Assembly: GCA_937951675.1 (NCBI GenBank)
Contig: CALFBI010000007.1
Span: 62,001 to 126,000, forward strand
Source: an uncultured Verrucomicrobiales bacterium
Lineage (GTDB): Bacteria > Verrucomicrobiota > Verrucomicrobiia > Verrucomicrobiales > Akkermansiaceae
DNA length: 64,000 nucleotides
Direction of reading: 5' to 3'
In this document: piece after piece, positions 35,003 to 44,536 of the stretch
Layout: every line of letters starts with the position of its first letter
Numbering within the stretch: position 1 is the first letter of the stretch
Translations under genes and position numbers: made by a program
Notes under the pieces: model-generated
The model's input: the letters and a program-made list of their open reading frames with translations, nothing else
The model's database searches: none
Told to the model about the DNA's origin: nothing

Positions 35003-36214
35003 TTAACGACCAGAAGCCAAAGCTTTCATGAGATATTCACTCGGCTGAAAATTTTGAATGAGAATTTCGGTCTGTTCGCCCCGAATCATTCGCGCCTCTT
35101 TGACATTAAAGTTAGGAGTTTTATGGGGAGCAAAAAGGATATCATCGTGAGTGCTGTTCTCATGCTTCTTAAACATGTCAGGAATAATATCTCCACCCAA
35201 ATGGTCATCTCTCCCAGTTGCTAAATGACAGGTTCCTAAGACCTTTTCATCTTGAATATCGGAATAAGAAACAGGCAGAACTTGTGTGCCAAAACCTAAC
35301 TCTCCTAGAGTTCCCGTCATTGGGTCGTCGGCAAGGCGAGCATTATGAGCATCGATCGTTTCTTGATTCCCCTCAATGAGGGTCGACTTCACAATATTCC
35401 GGTCAACGACATCGAGCACTCCGAGGGTGCCGTCTTCATATTTCATCGGAAACTGTCCTTTCGCATCATGAGGCACAAAATAAACCTCTCCTGCCGGAAG
35501 GTTTGCAATATCGGGAGATTTCCCACGGCAAAGTCCGTGTGACTTCTGGGCCTCCTGCCCGTCTAATCCAAGCCAAGCTGTTAAAACACGACCATCTTCG
35601 AGCGCAAAATCAATCTCAACAGAATCAGATCCCGTCATCGCTAAACGAAGACGCTCTGCATCCGCAGACACATCGTGGTAACTCACTGCTAAGCCGGAGT
35701 TAAGAATCACGTCATTGATTCCGTGCATCGTTGCGCCACGAAAGCCAAATTCCTTACACTTCGCCGTCAAAGGTGCCGTCGCCGAAAAGGTGGAGATACA
35801 AAGAATGATATCGTATTTCGAATAAATATCAGCATCGAGTGAAAGCTGGTTACCTTCCACATCCCAGACTTCATCGGCAAGATCGAGATTCGAACCATGA
35901 GTGCAGCGATAGGCATACATCTCCCCACCTGTCATCCCAAGTTCCTCTAATGCGGACCCCTCATTGAAAGGTTGATAAAATTCTTCGTGAGCCTTTTTCT
36001 GCACTTCAAATCCTGGCTTTTCCAAAAAACTAAAATTCTTAATCAGGTCAACAGGCTCATCGAAATCTGTTAAAATACAGACTCGGCAATCTTTCGTCGG
36101 CTCAAAAACCTCCGAAAGTAAAGACACTAGAGAAAAAGGAGGAAACTCCCGTGACAACGGATTTAAAAGAACTTCCTTTGAGTAATAAGGAGGAAGCAGT
36201 GTTTCAGTGCTCAT
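35003..36214 (-). CDS. M29 aminopeptidase-like metalloprotein
   Basis: A 403-residue protein that resembles the M29 (aminopeptidase T / PepS) fold in its C-terminal half. Candidate metal ligands are in LPAGEVYFVP (Glu), GTLGELGFGTQ (Glu), LGTCHLATGRDDHLGGDI (His, Asp) and THDDILFA (His, Asp). The spacing fits M29, but the usual Tyr region after the first His differs, so peptidase activity is uncertain. The N-terminal part, about 1-200, is divergent. It is directly upstream of the OvoA-C-type methyltransferase and likely co-transcribed. Its function is unknown. Confidence 0.6.
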   Translation of the reverse strand: MSTETLLPPYYSKEVLLNPLSREFPPFSLVSLLSEVFEPTKDCRVCILTDFDEPVDLIKNFSFLEKPGFEVQKKAHEEFYQPFNEGSALEELGMTGGEMYAYRCTHGSNLDLADEVWDVEGNQLSLDADIYSKYDIILCISTFSATAPLTAKCKEFGFRGATMHGINDVILNSGLAVSYHDVSADAERLRLAMTGSDSVEIDFALEDGRVLTAWLGLDGQEAQKSHGLCRGKSPDIANLPAGEVYFVPHDAKGQFPMKYEDGTLGVLDVVDRNIVKSTLIEGNQETIDAHNARLADDPMTGTLGELGFGTQVLPVSYSDIQDEKVLGTCHLATGRDDHLGGDIIPDMFKKHENSTHDDILFAPHKTPNFNVKEARMIRGEQTEILIQNFQPSEYLMKALASGR

Positions 36215-36272
36215 AATATCAACTTATCTCTCATCAGAAATCTCGCAAGGGATGTTTTTAATGAAAATCTAT

Positions 36273-36752
36273 TCAGCTTTCTGAGCGGGGATCTTGCAAA
36301 TCTTCAAACCCCTCTTGTTGAGCGAGCTCTTGAAGGGTCTCACTCATATCACGAAGATTCTCCCAAACTTCCTTGAGAACATACATCGGTGCTCCAAAAC
36401 GAATCGTCATCGCAATCGCATCGCTTGGGCGGCAATCAATCTCAATCACCTTCTTCGCCATCGTCTCATTCTCAGCCTCGATCCGAAGCTGCGCAAAGAA
36501 AACTTCGTCTTCTACATTAACAATCACCATTCGAGTCACCTTTCCTCCCAACGCTTTCAACGTCTGCCCGAAGAAATCATGTGATAAGGGACGCGGAGGT
36601 TGATCGTCATTCAGCACCGCCTGGATTGAGGCCCCGATGGATGGGTCGATATAAAAAAGAATCTCCTTCTTTCCGTCTCCTAAAAACACCGCACAACCGG
36701 AAGGAGTCGGGAAAAGAGCCACTGGCTCTACACGAACGAAATTCTCTTTCAT
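36273..36752 (-). CDS. Bifunctional nuclease family (BFN / DUF151) protein
   Basis: A soluble protein of about 159 residues. The core segments VFLGDGKKEILFYIDPSIGA, SHDFFGQTLKALGGKV and DCRPSDAIAMTIRFGAPMYV match the BFN/DUF151 family, named for a plant protein with RNase and DNase activity. The last 35 residues form an acidic helix (ETLQELAQQEGFEDLQ). The ATG at 36752 is preferred over a GTG two codons upstream. It lies 11 bases after the gamma-carbonic anhydrase gene on the same strand. Confidence 0.88.
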   Translation of the reverse strand: MKENFVRVEPVALFPTPSGCAVFLGDGKKEILFYIDPSIGASIQAVLNDDQPPRPLSHDFFGQTLKALGGKVTRMVIVNVEDEVFFAQLRIEAENETMAKKVIEIDCRPSDAIAMTIRFGAPMYVLKEVWENLRDMSETLQELAQQEGFEDLQDPRSES

Positions 36753-36763
36753 AGACACTGCTT

Positions 36764-37288
36764 TTACCGAGGATCGAAAGAGCGAGCGAGATATTTACGC
36801 GACTGACGAACATATTTTTCAGCCCACCCCTTCACCGAAGCTTGGTCTTTATGGTCGAGTTTTTTAACGACCTTGCCAGGGCTTCCTAATACCAACGACC
36901 CTGGCGGGATCTCCATCCCCCCTGTCACAAGGGTATTTGCCCCAATAATGGATCGCTCCCCGAGCACCGCTCCATCCAGAATAGTCGCACCCATTCCAAC
37001 TAAAACCTCATCCTTCACAGTGCAGGCATGCACAATCGCCCCATGCCCAATCGTCACATATTCTCCAAGATAGGTTCCGTAATCGTCTGAAAGATGGATC
37101 ACAGCCTGGTCTTGCACATTCGAGCGAGGCCCTACCACGATCTCATTGATATCGCCCCGAAGCACCGCATGATACCAAACACTACTTTCCTCCTCGAGCT
37201 TCACTCTCCCAATCACATCTGCACTCTGCGCCACAAAAGCGCTTGAATCGATCTCTGGCCAGAGCTCTTGGTAAGGTTCCATTGCCAT
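36764..37288 (-). CDS. Gamma-carbonic anhydrase family protein
   Basis: A left-handed beta-helix protein of 174 residues with hexapeptide repeats. The metal-ligand His positions are visible in QDQAVIHLSDDYG and VTIGHGAIVHACTV, and VGMGATILDGAVLGERSIIG is the typical following turn. Zinc-dependent CO2 hydration is possible, but many members of this family (YrdA/PaaY-like) have other or unknown roles. It is upstream of the BFN gene and divergent from the 37381 gene. Confidence 0.88.
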   Translation of the reverse strand: MAMEPYQELWPEIDSSAFVAQSADVIGRVKLEEESSVWYHAVLRGDINEIVVGPRSNVQDQAVIHLSDDYGTYLGEYVTIGHGAIVHACTVKDEVLVGMGATILDGAVLGERSIIGANTLVTGGMEIPPGSLVLGSPGKVVKKLDHKDQASVKGWAEKYVRQSRKYLARSFDPR

Positions 37289-37380
37289 ATTTCAAAAACT
37301 AGCGAAACACATTTAGAGATTCAACTCCGATTCACTTTAAACGTGACTCTTAAGAGCAGTTTCTTACTTTGTTTAAAGCC

Positions 37381-37824
37381 ATGAAACACTTAGTCACCCT
37401 TTTTCTCATTCTCAGTTTTTCGACTCGTGCCTTCGGTGAATTAATTCCATTATGGTCCGCTAATTTGCATGGAGAAGAAATCAAGTATTATATCAATCTC
37501 GATCGGCTCAAGAAGCTAGAGTATCATAATCTTTTGGAGGAAAAGCCTCAAGTAGACATCCAATCTGCAGCAAAGACGGCAATGAGCCATCTTAAAGCCA
37601 AGCACCCCAATGCTCTTCTCTCTTTCTATCATATTACTTTTTCTGACTTCTCTACTGATTATAAAAAAATGAGTGCTTATGAGGTTCAGATCACTCTCAG
37701 GGAGCCAGGCGTCGCATCCGTCCAAATGATGCACGTTTATATTCTGATGGATGGAAAGATTCTTAAAAGCATGGATTCAGAGAGATTTAAGCGTATGCGC
37801 TCGAGTGAAGTCATTGTCGAATAA
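37381..37824 (+). CDS. Secreted protein of unknown function
   Basis: I do not recognise this protein of about 147 residues. The N-terminus is a signal peptide (hydrophobic core LVTLFLILSFSTRAFG, likely cleaved before ELIPLW). The mature part has alternating beta segments (ALLSFYHITFSDF, YEVQITLREPGVASV, MHVYILMDGKIL) and would be a small periplasmic domain. The ATG at 37381 starts MKHLV. An ATG four codons upstream is possible. It lies 20 bases before the OB/HD gene. Confidence 0.65.
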   Translation: MKHLVTLFLILSFSTRAFGELIPLWSANLHGEEIKYYINLDRLKKLEYHNLLEEKPQVDIQSAAKTAMSHLKAKHPNALLSFYHITFSDFSTDYKKMSAYEVQITLREPGVASVQMMHVYILMDGKILKSMDSERFKRMRSSEVIVE

Positions 37825-37844
37825 CCCTTTTACCAGTCCTGATT

Positions 37845-38915
37845 ATGAGCTCCATTTCCGACCTCATTGAAGAAGCTGGAGAGATTCCGCTTCCAGCATC
37901 CCTAGAATGCCAACTCGAGTCGAAAGTCTCCCGGACGACCCGCACTGATAAGCCTTACTGGGAACTTACTTTAGTAGATGTCCGAGGAAATTGTAAAATC
38001 AAGGCCTGGAATAACCACCCTCAATTTTCTGAAATTGAAAACCTCTCAGACGGAGCCTTTCTGATCATCGAAGGAGAATGGACTCAGAATAGTTATGGGC
38101 TCGACTCCAAAGCTTGGTCCTGGGCCAAGATGCGGGACGATCAAATCGATCAATTTCTCTTAGGGGATCCGGAACTAGCCAAAAAGCAGAGCCAAGATTG
38201 GAAAGACCTCCAAGGTATGCTTGCTCAGATTGCAGACCCCCGCCTTCACGCTCTCTGCCAACTCTTTATTCGAGACTTCGGGGACCGCTTTCGCCGCACG
38301 GCCGCCGCAAAGAAAAACCATCACGCGCGACGCGGAGGCCTCTTAGAGCATGTCTCACAAATGGCACGCGCGGCCGTCGCCCTTTGCGAGGTCTACCCGA
38401 CTCTTAATCGAGACCTCCTAGTGAGTGGTATTTTATTCCACGACTGCGGAAAGCTTTGGGAAAATTGCTACCCTGAAAATAGCTTTGCTCAAACCCGCAC
38501 CCTTGCAGGAGAATTACTCAGCCATATTCCTCTCGGGATGGAACTCGTCAACCACCTCTGGCGAGAAACCGCTCAATCTGAAGCCGCCCAAGCATGGGAG
38601 CCCTTAGTCCCTAAATCTGATGAAGTCCGGCTTCACTTACTCCATCTTGTTGCGAGCCATCACGGCACTTTAGAGTTTGGCTCTCCTGTCTTTCCCAAGA
38701 CCCCTGAAGCTTACATCATTCACTTCATCGACAACCTCGATGCCAAATTCGAAATGACACAAGACGCTTATCAAAAATCGGAAGAAATCAGTCCTGGTAT
38801 TTACCAAAGACAGTTTCCTCTCAGCGCGGGGCTCGTCGCACCGCTCCCTTCTTTTCAGGCTCCTAATGACCCGTCACAGAGCTCCACACAAAACGGTTCG
38901 GACCTTTTTTCCTAA
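37845..38915 (+). CDS. OB-fold / HD-domain protein, YhaM-like
   Basis: A 356-residue protein with an N-terminal OB-fold-like nucleic-acid-binding part (residues 15-100, PYWELTLVDVRGNCKIKAW) and an HD phosphohydrolase domain. The HD motifs are GGLLEHVSQMA, GILFHDCGKLW and LHLLHLVASHHG. The arrangement matches YhaM-type 3'-to-5' exoribonucleases of Gram-positive bacteria and their relatives. RNA turnover is the likely role by family. The disordered C-terminus is rich in Ser, Gln and Pro. The next gene starts three bases after its stop. Confidence 0.85.
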   Translation: MSSISDLIEEAGEIPLPASLECQLESKVSRTTRTDKPYWELTLVDVRGNCKIKAWNNHPQFSEIENLSDGAFLIIEGEWTQNSYGLDSKAWSWAKMRDDQIDQFLLGDPELAKKQSQDWKDLQGMLAQIADPRLHALCQLFIRDFGDRFRRTAAAKKNHHARRGGLLEHVSQMARAAVALCEVYPTLNRDLLVSGILFHDCGKLWENCYPENSFAQTRTLAGELLSHIPLGMELVNHLWRETAQSEAAQAWEPLVPKSDEVRLHLLHLVASHHGTLEFGSPVFPKTPEAYIIHFIDNLDAKFEMTQDAYQKSEEISPGIYQRQFPLSAGLVAPLPSFQAPNDPSQSSTQNGSDLFS

Positions 38916-38918
38916 AAA

Positions 38919-39332
38919 ATGGCGCAACCCTCTTTAGTCATCCTTCGCGTTCTTCGCCTCATCGTAGGCTTTATTTTACTGCAAACTCTTTTCTTTAAAT
39001 TCACAGGGGCTCCGGAATCGATTCACCTTTTCACCGAGCTTTCTAAAGCCCTAGTCGGACATAGTGAGTTAGAAAAAGTGCTCCGGCTTGGAACAGGAAG
39101 CCTCGAGCTTTTGACGGGGATCCTGCTTTTTTTACCAAAAACATCTTTCCTAGGCGCCCTGCTCGCAGCCGGCACAATGGGAGGCGCCCTTTTGGCCCAT
39201 GTCACCGTGCTAGGAATAGATACGGGAGACGGTGGTCTTTTGTTCTCGCTCGCTTGCCTGACTTTCTTTGCCAGTCACGCCATCATGGCCTTACTGTGGA
39301 AGACCCAGCGGCGAAAATGCTGGCCTTTTTAA
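38919..39332 (+). CDS. DoxX-like membrane protein
   Basis: A 137-residue protein with four predicted membrane helices (about residues 7-26, 57-75, 80-98 and 108-127). The first helix with RVLRLIVGFILLQTLFFKF and the second with GSLELLTGILLFLP resemble the DoxX/DoxD family. The family is linked to redox or thiosulfate metabolism in some species, but the role here is unknown. The three-base gap to the OB/HD gene suggests an operon. Confidence 0.72.
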   Translation: MAQPSLVILRVLRLIVGFILLQTLFFKFTGAPESIHLFTELSKALVGHSELEKVLRLGTGSLELLTGILLFLPKTSFLGALLAAGTMGGALLAHVTVLGIDTGDGGLLFSLACLTFFASHAIMALLWKTQRRKCWPF

Positions 39333-39382
39333 TCTTCTCTGCTCAGAATCTTGCTCCTCTTACTCTCTAACAAAGATACACT

Positions 39383-40012
39383 TTGGTTGACGCTCTTAAA
39401 AAATTGGCAAGCCGACACGTCGAAGGCCTAGAAGACCTTAGCGACGAGGAAATTGTTGCTTTGTGTAAAAAAGAGCTCCCCCATGACTTGACCTCTTACC
39501 GCGAACTTCTCCGCAGATATGAACCGCTTGTTTTCAATACCTGTCAGCGCGTGATTGGAGCCCGACAGGATGCTCAAGAAGTCGCCCAAGACGCTCTCAT
39601 TCAGGTCTTTCACAAAATTCATCAATTTGAAGGTCGCTCAAGTTTCAAAACGTGGCTTTACCGTATCGTTCACAACTATTGTAAAAATAGGATTTCTAAA
39701 ATCATCCGGAAGCGTGAAGGCTCAGAAGCTTACGAAAATTACGCGGCTATTAAAATCGACACCGATAGTCACGATTCGGCTCGGCTTGAACTTTCCGAAC
39801 AAATCAATTCGGTCCTAGACCAGCTCAAAGATAAGGACCGCGAAATCATTGTCCTAAAGTTTATGTCAGGGTTGACTCTGCAAGAAATTGCAGAAGTTCT
39901 CGATCTTGGGCTCAGTGCTGCTAAAATGCGCCTTTACAGAGCTCTTGAAGCCTTCAAAGAAGCCTATGGCCAAACCGAAGAAATAAACTTCTCGCCCCCT
40001 ACCTCACCATGA
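39383..40012 (+). CDS. ECF-type RNA polymerase sigma factor
   Basis: A 209-residue sigma-70-family factor. Region 2 is seen in EPLVFNTCQRVIGARQDAQE and DALIQVFHKIHQFEGR, then SSFKTWLYRIVHNYCKNR. Region 4 is seen in LKFMSGLTLQEIAEVLDLG followed by SAAKMRLYRALEAF. Regions 1.2 and 3 are absent, as in ECF factors. About 35 extra acidic residues precede region 2. The start is a TTG at 39383. Its stop overlaps the next gene by ATGA, which may encode its partner. Confidence 0.92.
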   Translation: MVDALKKLASRHVEGLEDLSDEEIVALCKKELPHDLTSYRELLRRYEPLVFNTCQRVIGARQDAQEVAQDALIQVFHKIHQFEGRSSFKTWLYRIVHNYCKNRISKIIRKREGSEAYENYAAIKIDTDSHDSARLELSEQINSVLDQLKDKDREIIVLKFMSGLTLQEIAEVLDLGLSAAKMRLYRALEAFKEAYGQTEEINFSPPTSP

Positions 40013-40260
40013 TCACCGAAGAAGCCTACCGTAACGAAGAGCAAAAGTTCAACAACCTCCTCCAACAGGCGGGCTGGTCCGAACTTCCTCCGGTTGACAA
40101 CGCTCGGATTGATCGAATTGTAGAGAGAGCTCATTTCGAAAATATCGCTAAAGAATCTACTTCTTTTATCTTCAGCAGCTTTTCCACCGTCATTACCAGC
40201 TTCATGGCAACGGCCTTCGGCTCGGTTCCCAAAAATGATCATCCCGATTACCGGGCTTAA
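40009..40260 (+). CDS. Small protein coupled to the ECF sigma factor
   Basis: I recognise no family. The 83-residue product has a hydrophilic N-terminus (residues 1-52, many Asn, Gln and Glu) and a moderately hydrophobic segment at about 53-73 (FIFSSFSTVITSFMATAFG) that could be a membrane helix. The ATGA overlap with the sigma gene is the usual arrangement for an anti-sigma factor, and the N-terminus could bind the sigma factor. The zinc anti-sigma motif HxxxCxxC is absent. The anti-sigma role is inference from position and size only. Confidence 0.6.
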   Translation: MITEEAYRNEEQKFNNLLQQAGWSELPPVDNARIDRIVERAHFENIAKESTSFIFSSFSTVITSFMATAFGSVPKNDHPDYRA

Positions 40261-40308
40261 TGATTCTCCATTTCACCTTACTTTCCCCTTACTCACCTTT
40301 TTATCGAT

Positions 40309-41214
40309 ATGACTACCTGGCCACTGATCATCGCTCAAACCGCCGCAACTGAGACTGCTTGCACCACAGAAGCTCCCGTTGCTTTCTTCCCGCAACTTTT
40401 CAGTGAGATCAAAAATGCTCTCATCGAAAATGGAACTGCGATCGGGGTCTTTCTTCCCAAAATCATTATTGCAATCGTCCTGCTCATCATTGGGGGAATC
40501 ATCGCAAAACTTGTTCGCTCCTTCCTCAAAGTCACCTTTAAAAAAATCAATCTCGACGGAATTTCCGAAAAGGCAGGGATTTCACAAGTGCTTGGAAAGG
40601 CAGGCTTGAAAACTGGGATTTCGGAAATGATTCCGAAGCTCATTTACGGTGTCATCCTCCTCTTTGTGATCAAAATGGCGGCAGAAACAGCCCAGATCAA
40701 AGACATTGTCGATGTCATTACCTCCATCATTGCCTTCCTTCCCAAGGTTATCACGGCGAGCCTTATCCTTCTCATCGGATTCATGGTCGCTGATATGGTG
40801 CAGAACGTGGTTCAAAACGCCCTTGAAAATGTGGGAGTAGATTATGCCAAAAGCCTCGCCATGATTCTTTTTGGCTTCATCTTCGTGATCGTCCTAACCG
40901 TTGCTCTCAGCCAACTCGGCATCGAAACCGAGCTTCTGAAAGATTCCGTCAAAATCATCCTTGGAGGCATTGCGGTCGCGCTTGCGCTTGCGCTTGGGCT
41001 TGGGCTCAAAAAACTCGCGGGCAATGTCGTTTCAGGAGTCTATGCCAGAGACCTTTACCAAGTGGGCACAGAGATCGAACTCAATGGAGAGCTTCATAAA
41101 GTCGCCGGAGTGGGCCCTGTGACCACGAAACTTACTCGCCAAGACGGCGGGTTCGTCATCCTGCCAAACTCACGTTTAATCGGAGAAGAAGTGCGAGGAC
41201 GCTCTGCAGAATAA
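40309..41214 (+). CDS. MscS-like mechanosensitive channel family protein
   Basis: A 301-residue inner-membrane protein. It has a hydrophobic N-terminal segment, then helices near residues 45-65, 108-122, 142-160, 180-203 and 220-240. The repeated KIIIAIVLLIIGGIIAKLV and KVITASLILLIGFMVADMV are TM-helix-repeat units of the conserved small MscS-like family. The pore-like helix is rich in Gly and Ala (GGIAVALALALGLGLKKLAG), followed by a beta domain (VGTEIELNGELHKVAGVG). Release of solutes on osmotic down-shock is the likely role. It is 48 bases after the small coupled gene. Confidence 0.85.
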   Translation: MTTWPLIIAQTAATETACTTEAPVAFFPQLFSEIKNALIENGTAIGVFLPKIIIAIVLLIIGGIIAKLVRSFLKVTFKKINLDGISEKAGISQVLGKAGLKTGISEMIPKLIYGVILLFVIKMAAETAQIKDIVDVITSIIAFLPKVITASLILLIGFMVADMVQNVVQNALENVGVDYAKSLAMILFGFIFVIVLTVALSQLGIETELLKDSVKIILGGIAVALALALGLGLKKLAGNVVSGVYARDLYQVGTEIELNGELHKVAGVGPVTTKLTRQDGGFVILPNSRLIGEEVRGRSAE

Positions 41215-41298
41215 TTTTTTCCGTCCTTTTGTGACAAAACCTTCTTTTGGTCAGTCTATAGAAGTGTCCAAGCAATTGGACAGTGTGCGTTGTTGTTT

Positions 41299-41345
41299 GA
41301 TGCGCGGAATTGGTGAAAGCCCATTCCGCGCATTAACTTTTTAGA
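41299..41345 (+). terminator. Terminator after the MscS-like gene
   Basis: An eleven-base arm ATGCGCGGAAT (41300-41310) pairs with ATTCCGCGCAT (41323-41333) around a twelve-base loop, and CTTTTT follows. It lies about 85 bases after the channel gene and before the convergent folP. Confidence 0.85.
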
Positions 41346-41359
41346 GAAGGCGCTTCTTT

Positions 41360-42253
41360 TTAGAGACGCCAGTCTGATGAACTCCCCTCGGATCGGGTCA
41401 ATTCCCAAATCACTTTTGTAGCCTGCCAAGCCGCCTCGACATTGTGCACCCGAAAAATTTGGGCTCCTTGCATCATACCCGCTGTTAAACAAGCAATGGT
41501 TCCCGCATCTCTCTCTTGAGGGGCCTCAATTCCGAGCACTTCACCAATGACTGTTTTACGAGAAATAGGGAGCATGATGGGACATCCAAACTGATGCAGC
41601 CGCGAAAGCTCCCGATAAACAGCCAAGTTGTCATCACGCTGCTTCGCAAAATCGATTCCGGGATCAAAAATAAGTTGCTCTTTTTTCAATCCTACTTTCT
41701 TAGCCGTTTCTAGCTTCTCTGTAAAAAATGCTTCCATCGCGCTCATGACATCATCCCAACGCTGAGATAAATGAGGCACTTTAGGTTCTCCCACAGAATG
41801 CATGATCAAAAGCGAAGTTCCATACTGAGCACATAATTCTGCATTTCTAGAAACAGACAAGCCTCCCATGTCATTGAGGAGCTCCACTCCCAGAGGTAAA
41901 ATCGCTTCCACCACCTCCGAACGCCATGTATTTGCCGACAGAATTGGGGGCCATACTTGTTCTACATCTCTTGGTTGAGCCTTCGCAAGCATCTCTTGCC
42001 AGCCTTTTAAAAAAGCGCTGAATCGGGTCACCTCTTCTTCAATCGCGATAGCTTTCCGGTTCGTGCGAGCGCTTTCTGCACCAACATCAATAATATCAGC
42101 CCCGCATACGATCTGCTCACGTGCTTGCTCAAGAGCCTCTTTCACATCTAAAGTGCCATCCCCACAAAAAGAATCATCATTCACATTCACAATCCCCATT
42201 AACAGGGGCCGGCGGGGGAAAGAGATCATGCGAGTAGGCAAATTCCAATCCAT
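41360..42253 (-). CDS. folP: Dihydropteroate synthase
   Basis: A TIM-barrel enzyme of 297 residues that joins p-aminobenzoate and pterin diphosphate in folate synthesis. The pterin-site segments are present in altered form: MGIVNVNDDSFCGDG (usually NxTPDSF), DIIDVGAESAR, LLNDMGGL, MHSVGEPKV, FDPGIDFAKQRDDN, and SRKTVIG near the end, with RVHNV closing the barrel. The altered first loop (NDD for TPD) makes this a divergent member. PabB, which supplies p-aminobenzoate, is encoded at 58127. Confidence 0.9.
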   Translation of the reverse strand: MDWNLPTRMISFPRRPLLMGIVNVNDDSFCGDGTLDVKEALEQAREQIVCGADIIDVGAESARTNRKAIAIEEEVTRFSAFLKGWQEMLAKAQPRDVEQVWPPILSANTWRSEVVEAILPLGVELLNDMGGLSVSRNAELCAQYGTSLLIMHSVGEPKVPHLSQRWDDVMSAMEAFFTEKLETAKKVGLKKEQLIFDPGIDFAKQRDDNLAVYRELSRLHQFGCPIMLPISRKTVIGEVLGIEAPQERDAGTIACLTAGMMQGAQIFRVHNVEAAWQATKVIWELTRSEGSSSDWRL

Positions 42254-42376
42254 GCTCTAATTTCTCCTTAGATCGCATAAGTTTCAATTGAATCTTTTTC
42301 AGATAGGCGACGGACTCTGAAATAGGAAGACAAGTTTCGCTCGTCAAAAAGCATAATCATCGCTTCAGTAATAATT

Positions 42377-43230
<854 letters not shown>

Positions 43231-43234
<4 letters not shown>

Positions 43235-44271
43235 GTCCTCGCGAAATGGGTTTTCGCATGCCTGCGGAATGGGAACCGCAAGCTGGAGTGTGGTTGAGCT
43301 GGCCAAGTCATCCTGCAAATTGGCCTCAAAACCATCTCGTTTTGCAGGCTCTCTTTGCTCAAATCGCCGCCACCATCAGTAAGTATGAAAATGTTTACTT
43401 AAATCTTCCTGCTTCACAAGAAAGCCAGGTTCTTGAGCAACTTCTCGCCGCAGGAGCCGAACCTGGTCACCTCTCCTTTTATCATCATCCTACCAATGAC
43501 GTTTGGTGCCGTGATCATGGGCCTCTCTTCATTACTAATGGAGACAGCCTTGCTGTCACAGACTGGGGATTTAATGGATGGGGAGAAGCTTTCACGCCAT
43601 ACGATCTCGATAATCACATCCCTCAGTGCATCGCCGAAGCTCTTCAGATAGAACGCTTTGACCCTAGAATGATCTTAGAAGGTGGCTCTATTGAAATGAA
43701 CTCGGTTGGGCAACTCCTTACTACCGAGGCGGTTCTTCTGAATCCTAATCGTAACCCAAGCCTTTCTCGCTCTGAGATCGAAGCCCGCCTTTGTGACTTC
43801 CTCGGCGCGAAAGAAATTCTTTGGCTTCAACAAGGAATTGAGGGAGATGATACTGGGGGGCATATCGACGACCTCGCTCGCTTTGTGAACGATGATACCA
43901 TCGTAGCCTGCGTTGAAAAGAACCCCAACGCTCCCAACTTTCAGGTGCTCGAAGATAACTTGAAAAGACTTCGGTCTTTTAAAACGCTGACGGGAGCCCC
44001 CTTCAACATCATTGAAGTTCCGATGCCTCAACCCTGTCAGATCCCGGGCTGGAGGCTTCCTCTCTTGCCAGCAAGCTATGTTAACTTTCTTATTATCAAT
44101 GAAGCTGTGCTCGTTCCAACCTTCCAACAAGAATCTCTAGAGGTCTCTATTCTGGGGCTCTACCAAGACCTTTTCCCTGGGCGACAGATCGAACCGATTC
44201 CTTGCCTCGACCTCGTGATGGAAGGCGGAGCGCTCCATTGTATTTCCCAACAACAGCCGCAAATTTTTTGA
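43231..44271 (+). CDS. aguA: Agmatine deiminase
   Basis: Hydrolyses agmatine to N-carbamoylputrescine. The true start is the ATG at 43231 (346 residues, MSPREMGFRMPAEWEPQ), overlapping aguB by ATGA. An apparent longer frame from 42973 overlaps aguB and lacks family support. Conserved features are MPAEWEPQAGVWLSWPSHP, NDVWCRDHGPLF, GWGEAF, LEGGSIE, GDDTGGHIDDLARFV and the active-site Cys in GGALHCISQQQP at the C-terminus. All are in the guanidino-group-modifying fold. The cytosolic pathway yields putrescine. Confidence 0.95.
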
Positions 44272-44333
44272 AAAAAAATAAAACCTCTTCTTTTTGTGAC
44301 TTATACGCCCGGCCTCTTGTCTATATTAACGAA

Positions 44334-44430
44334 ACCAAAAGGACACCCCCTTAAACCCCCTCCTTTTGCTATTCACCCAAAACCCCAAAAAAATGGCTGC
44401 TTCATCTTTGATGCAGCCATTTTCTTTTTA
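44334..44430 (+). ncRNA. Candidate small RNA between aguA and rpmB
   Basis: A TATATT box at 44322-44327 precedes a stretch with two hairpins. CAAAAGGA (44336-44343) pairs with TCCTTTTG (44361-44368). The terminator stem AAAATGGCTGC (44390-44400) pairs with GCAGCCATTTT (44413-44423) and is followed by CTTTTT. No -35 with normal spacing is clear and no ORF is evident. The terminator may simply end aguA. Confidence 0.3.
44390..44429 (+). terminator. Terminator downstream of aguA
   Basis: An eleven-pair perfect stem AAAATGGCTGC / GCAGCCATTTT with a twelve-base loop is followed by CTTTTT. It lies about 120 bases after aguA and 107 bases before rpmB. Confidence 0.88.
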
Positions 44431-44536
44431 AAAAAAAGACTTTAATTTTTGAAATGTCCTTGACGTTTCGTTGGAATATCGTTTTTCTCCTCCCCCCCTC
44501 GTTTAATCACTCCATTAACTTACTACCACTTTTATC

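Noticed and set aside
41222-41250. TTTTGTGACAAAA near 41225 as a second Rex or FNR/CRP site
   Set aside because: It has only a three-base centre, so it does not fit the Rex spacing, and it lies after a gene and not before one.
44455-44490. TTGACG promoter for rpmB (44460)
   Set aside because: No -10 at a normal spacing: TATCGT is only 11 bases away and the 17-base position reads TTTTCT.
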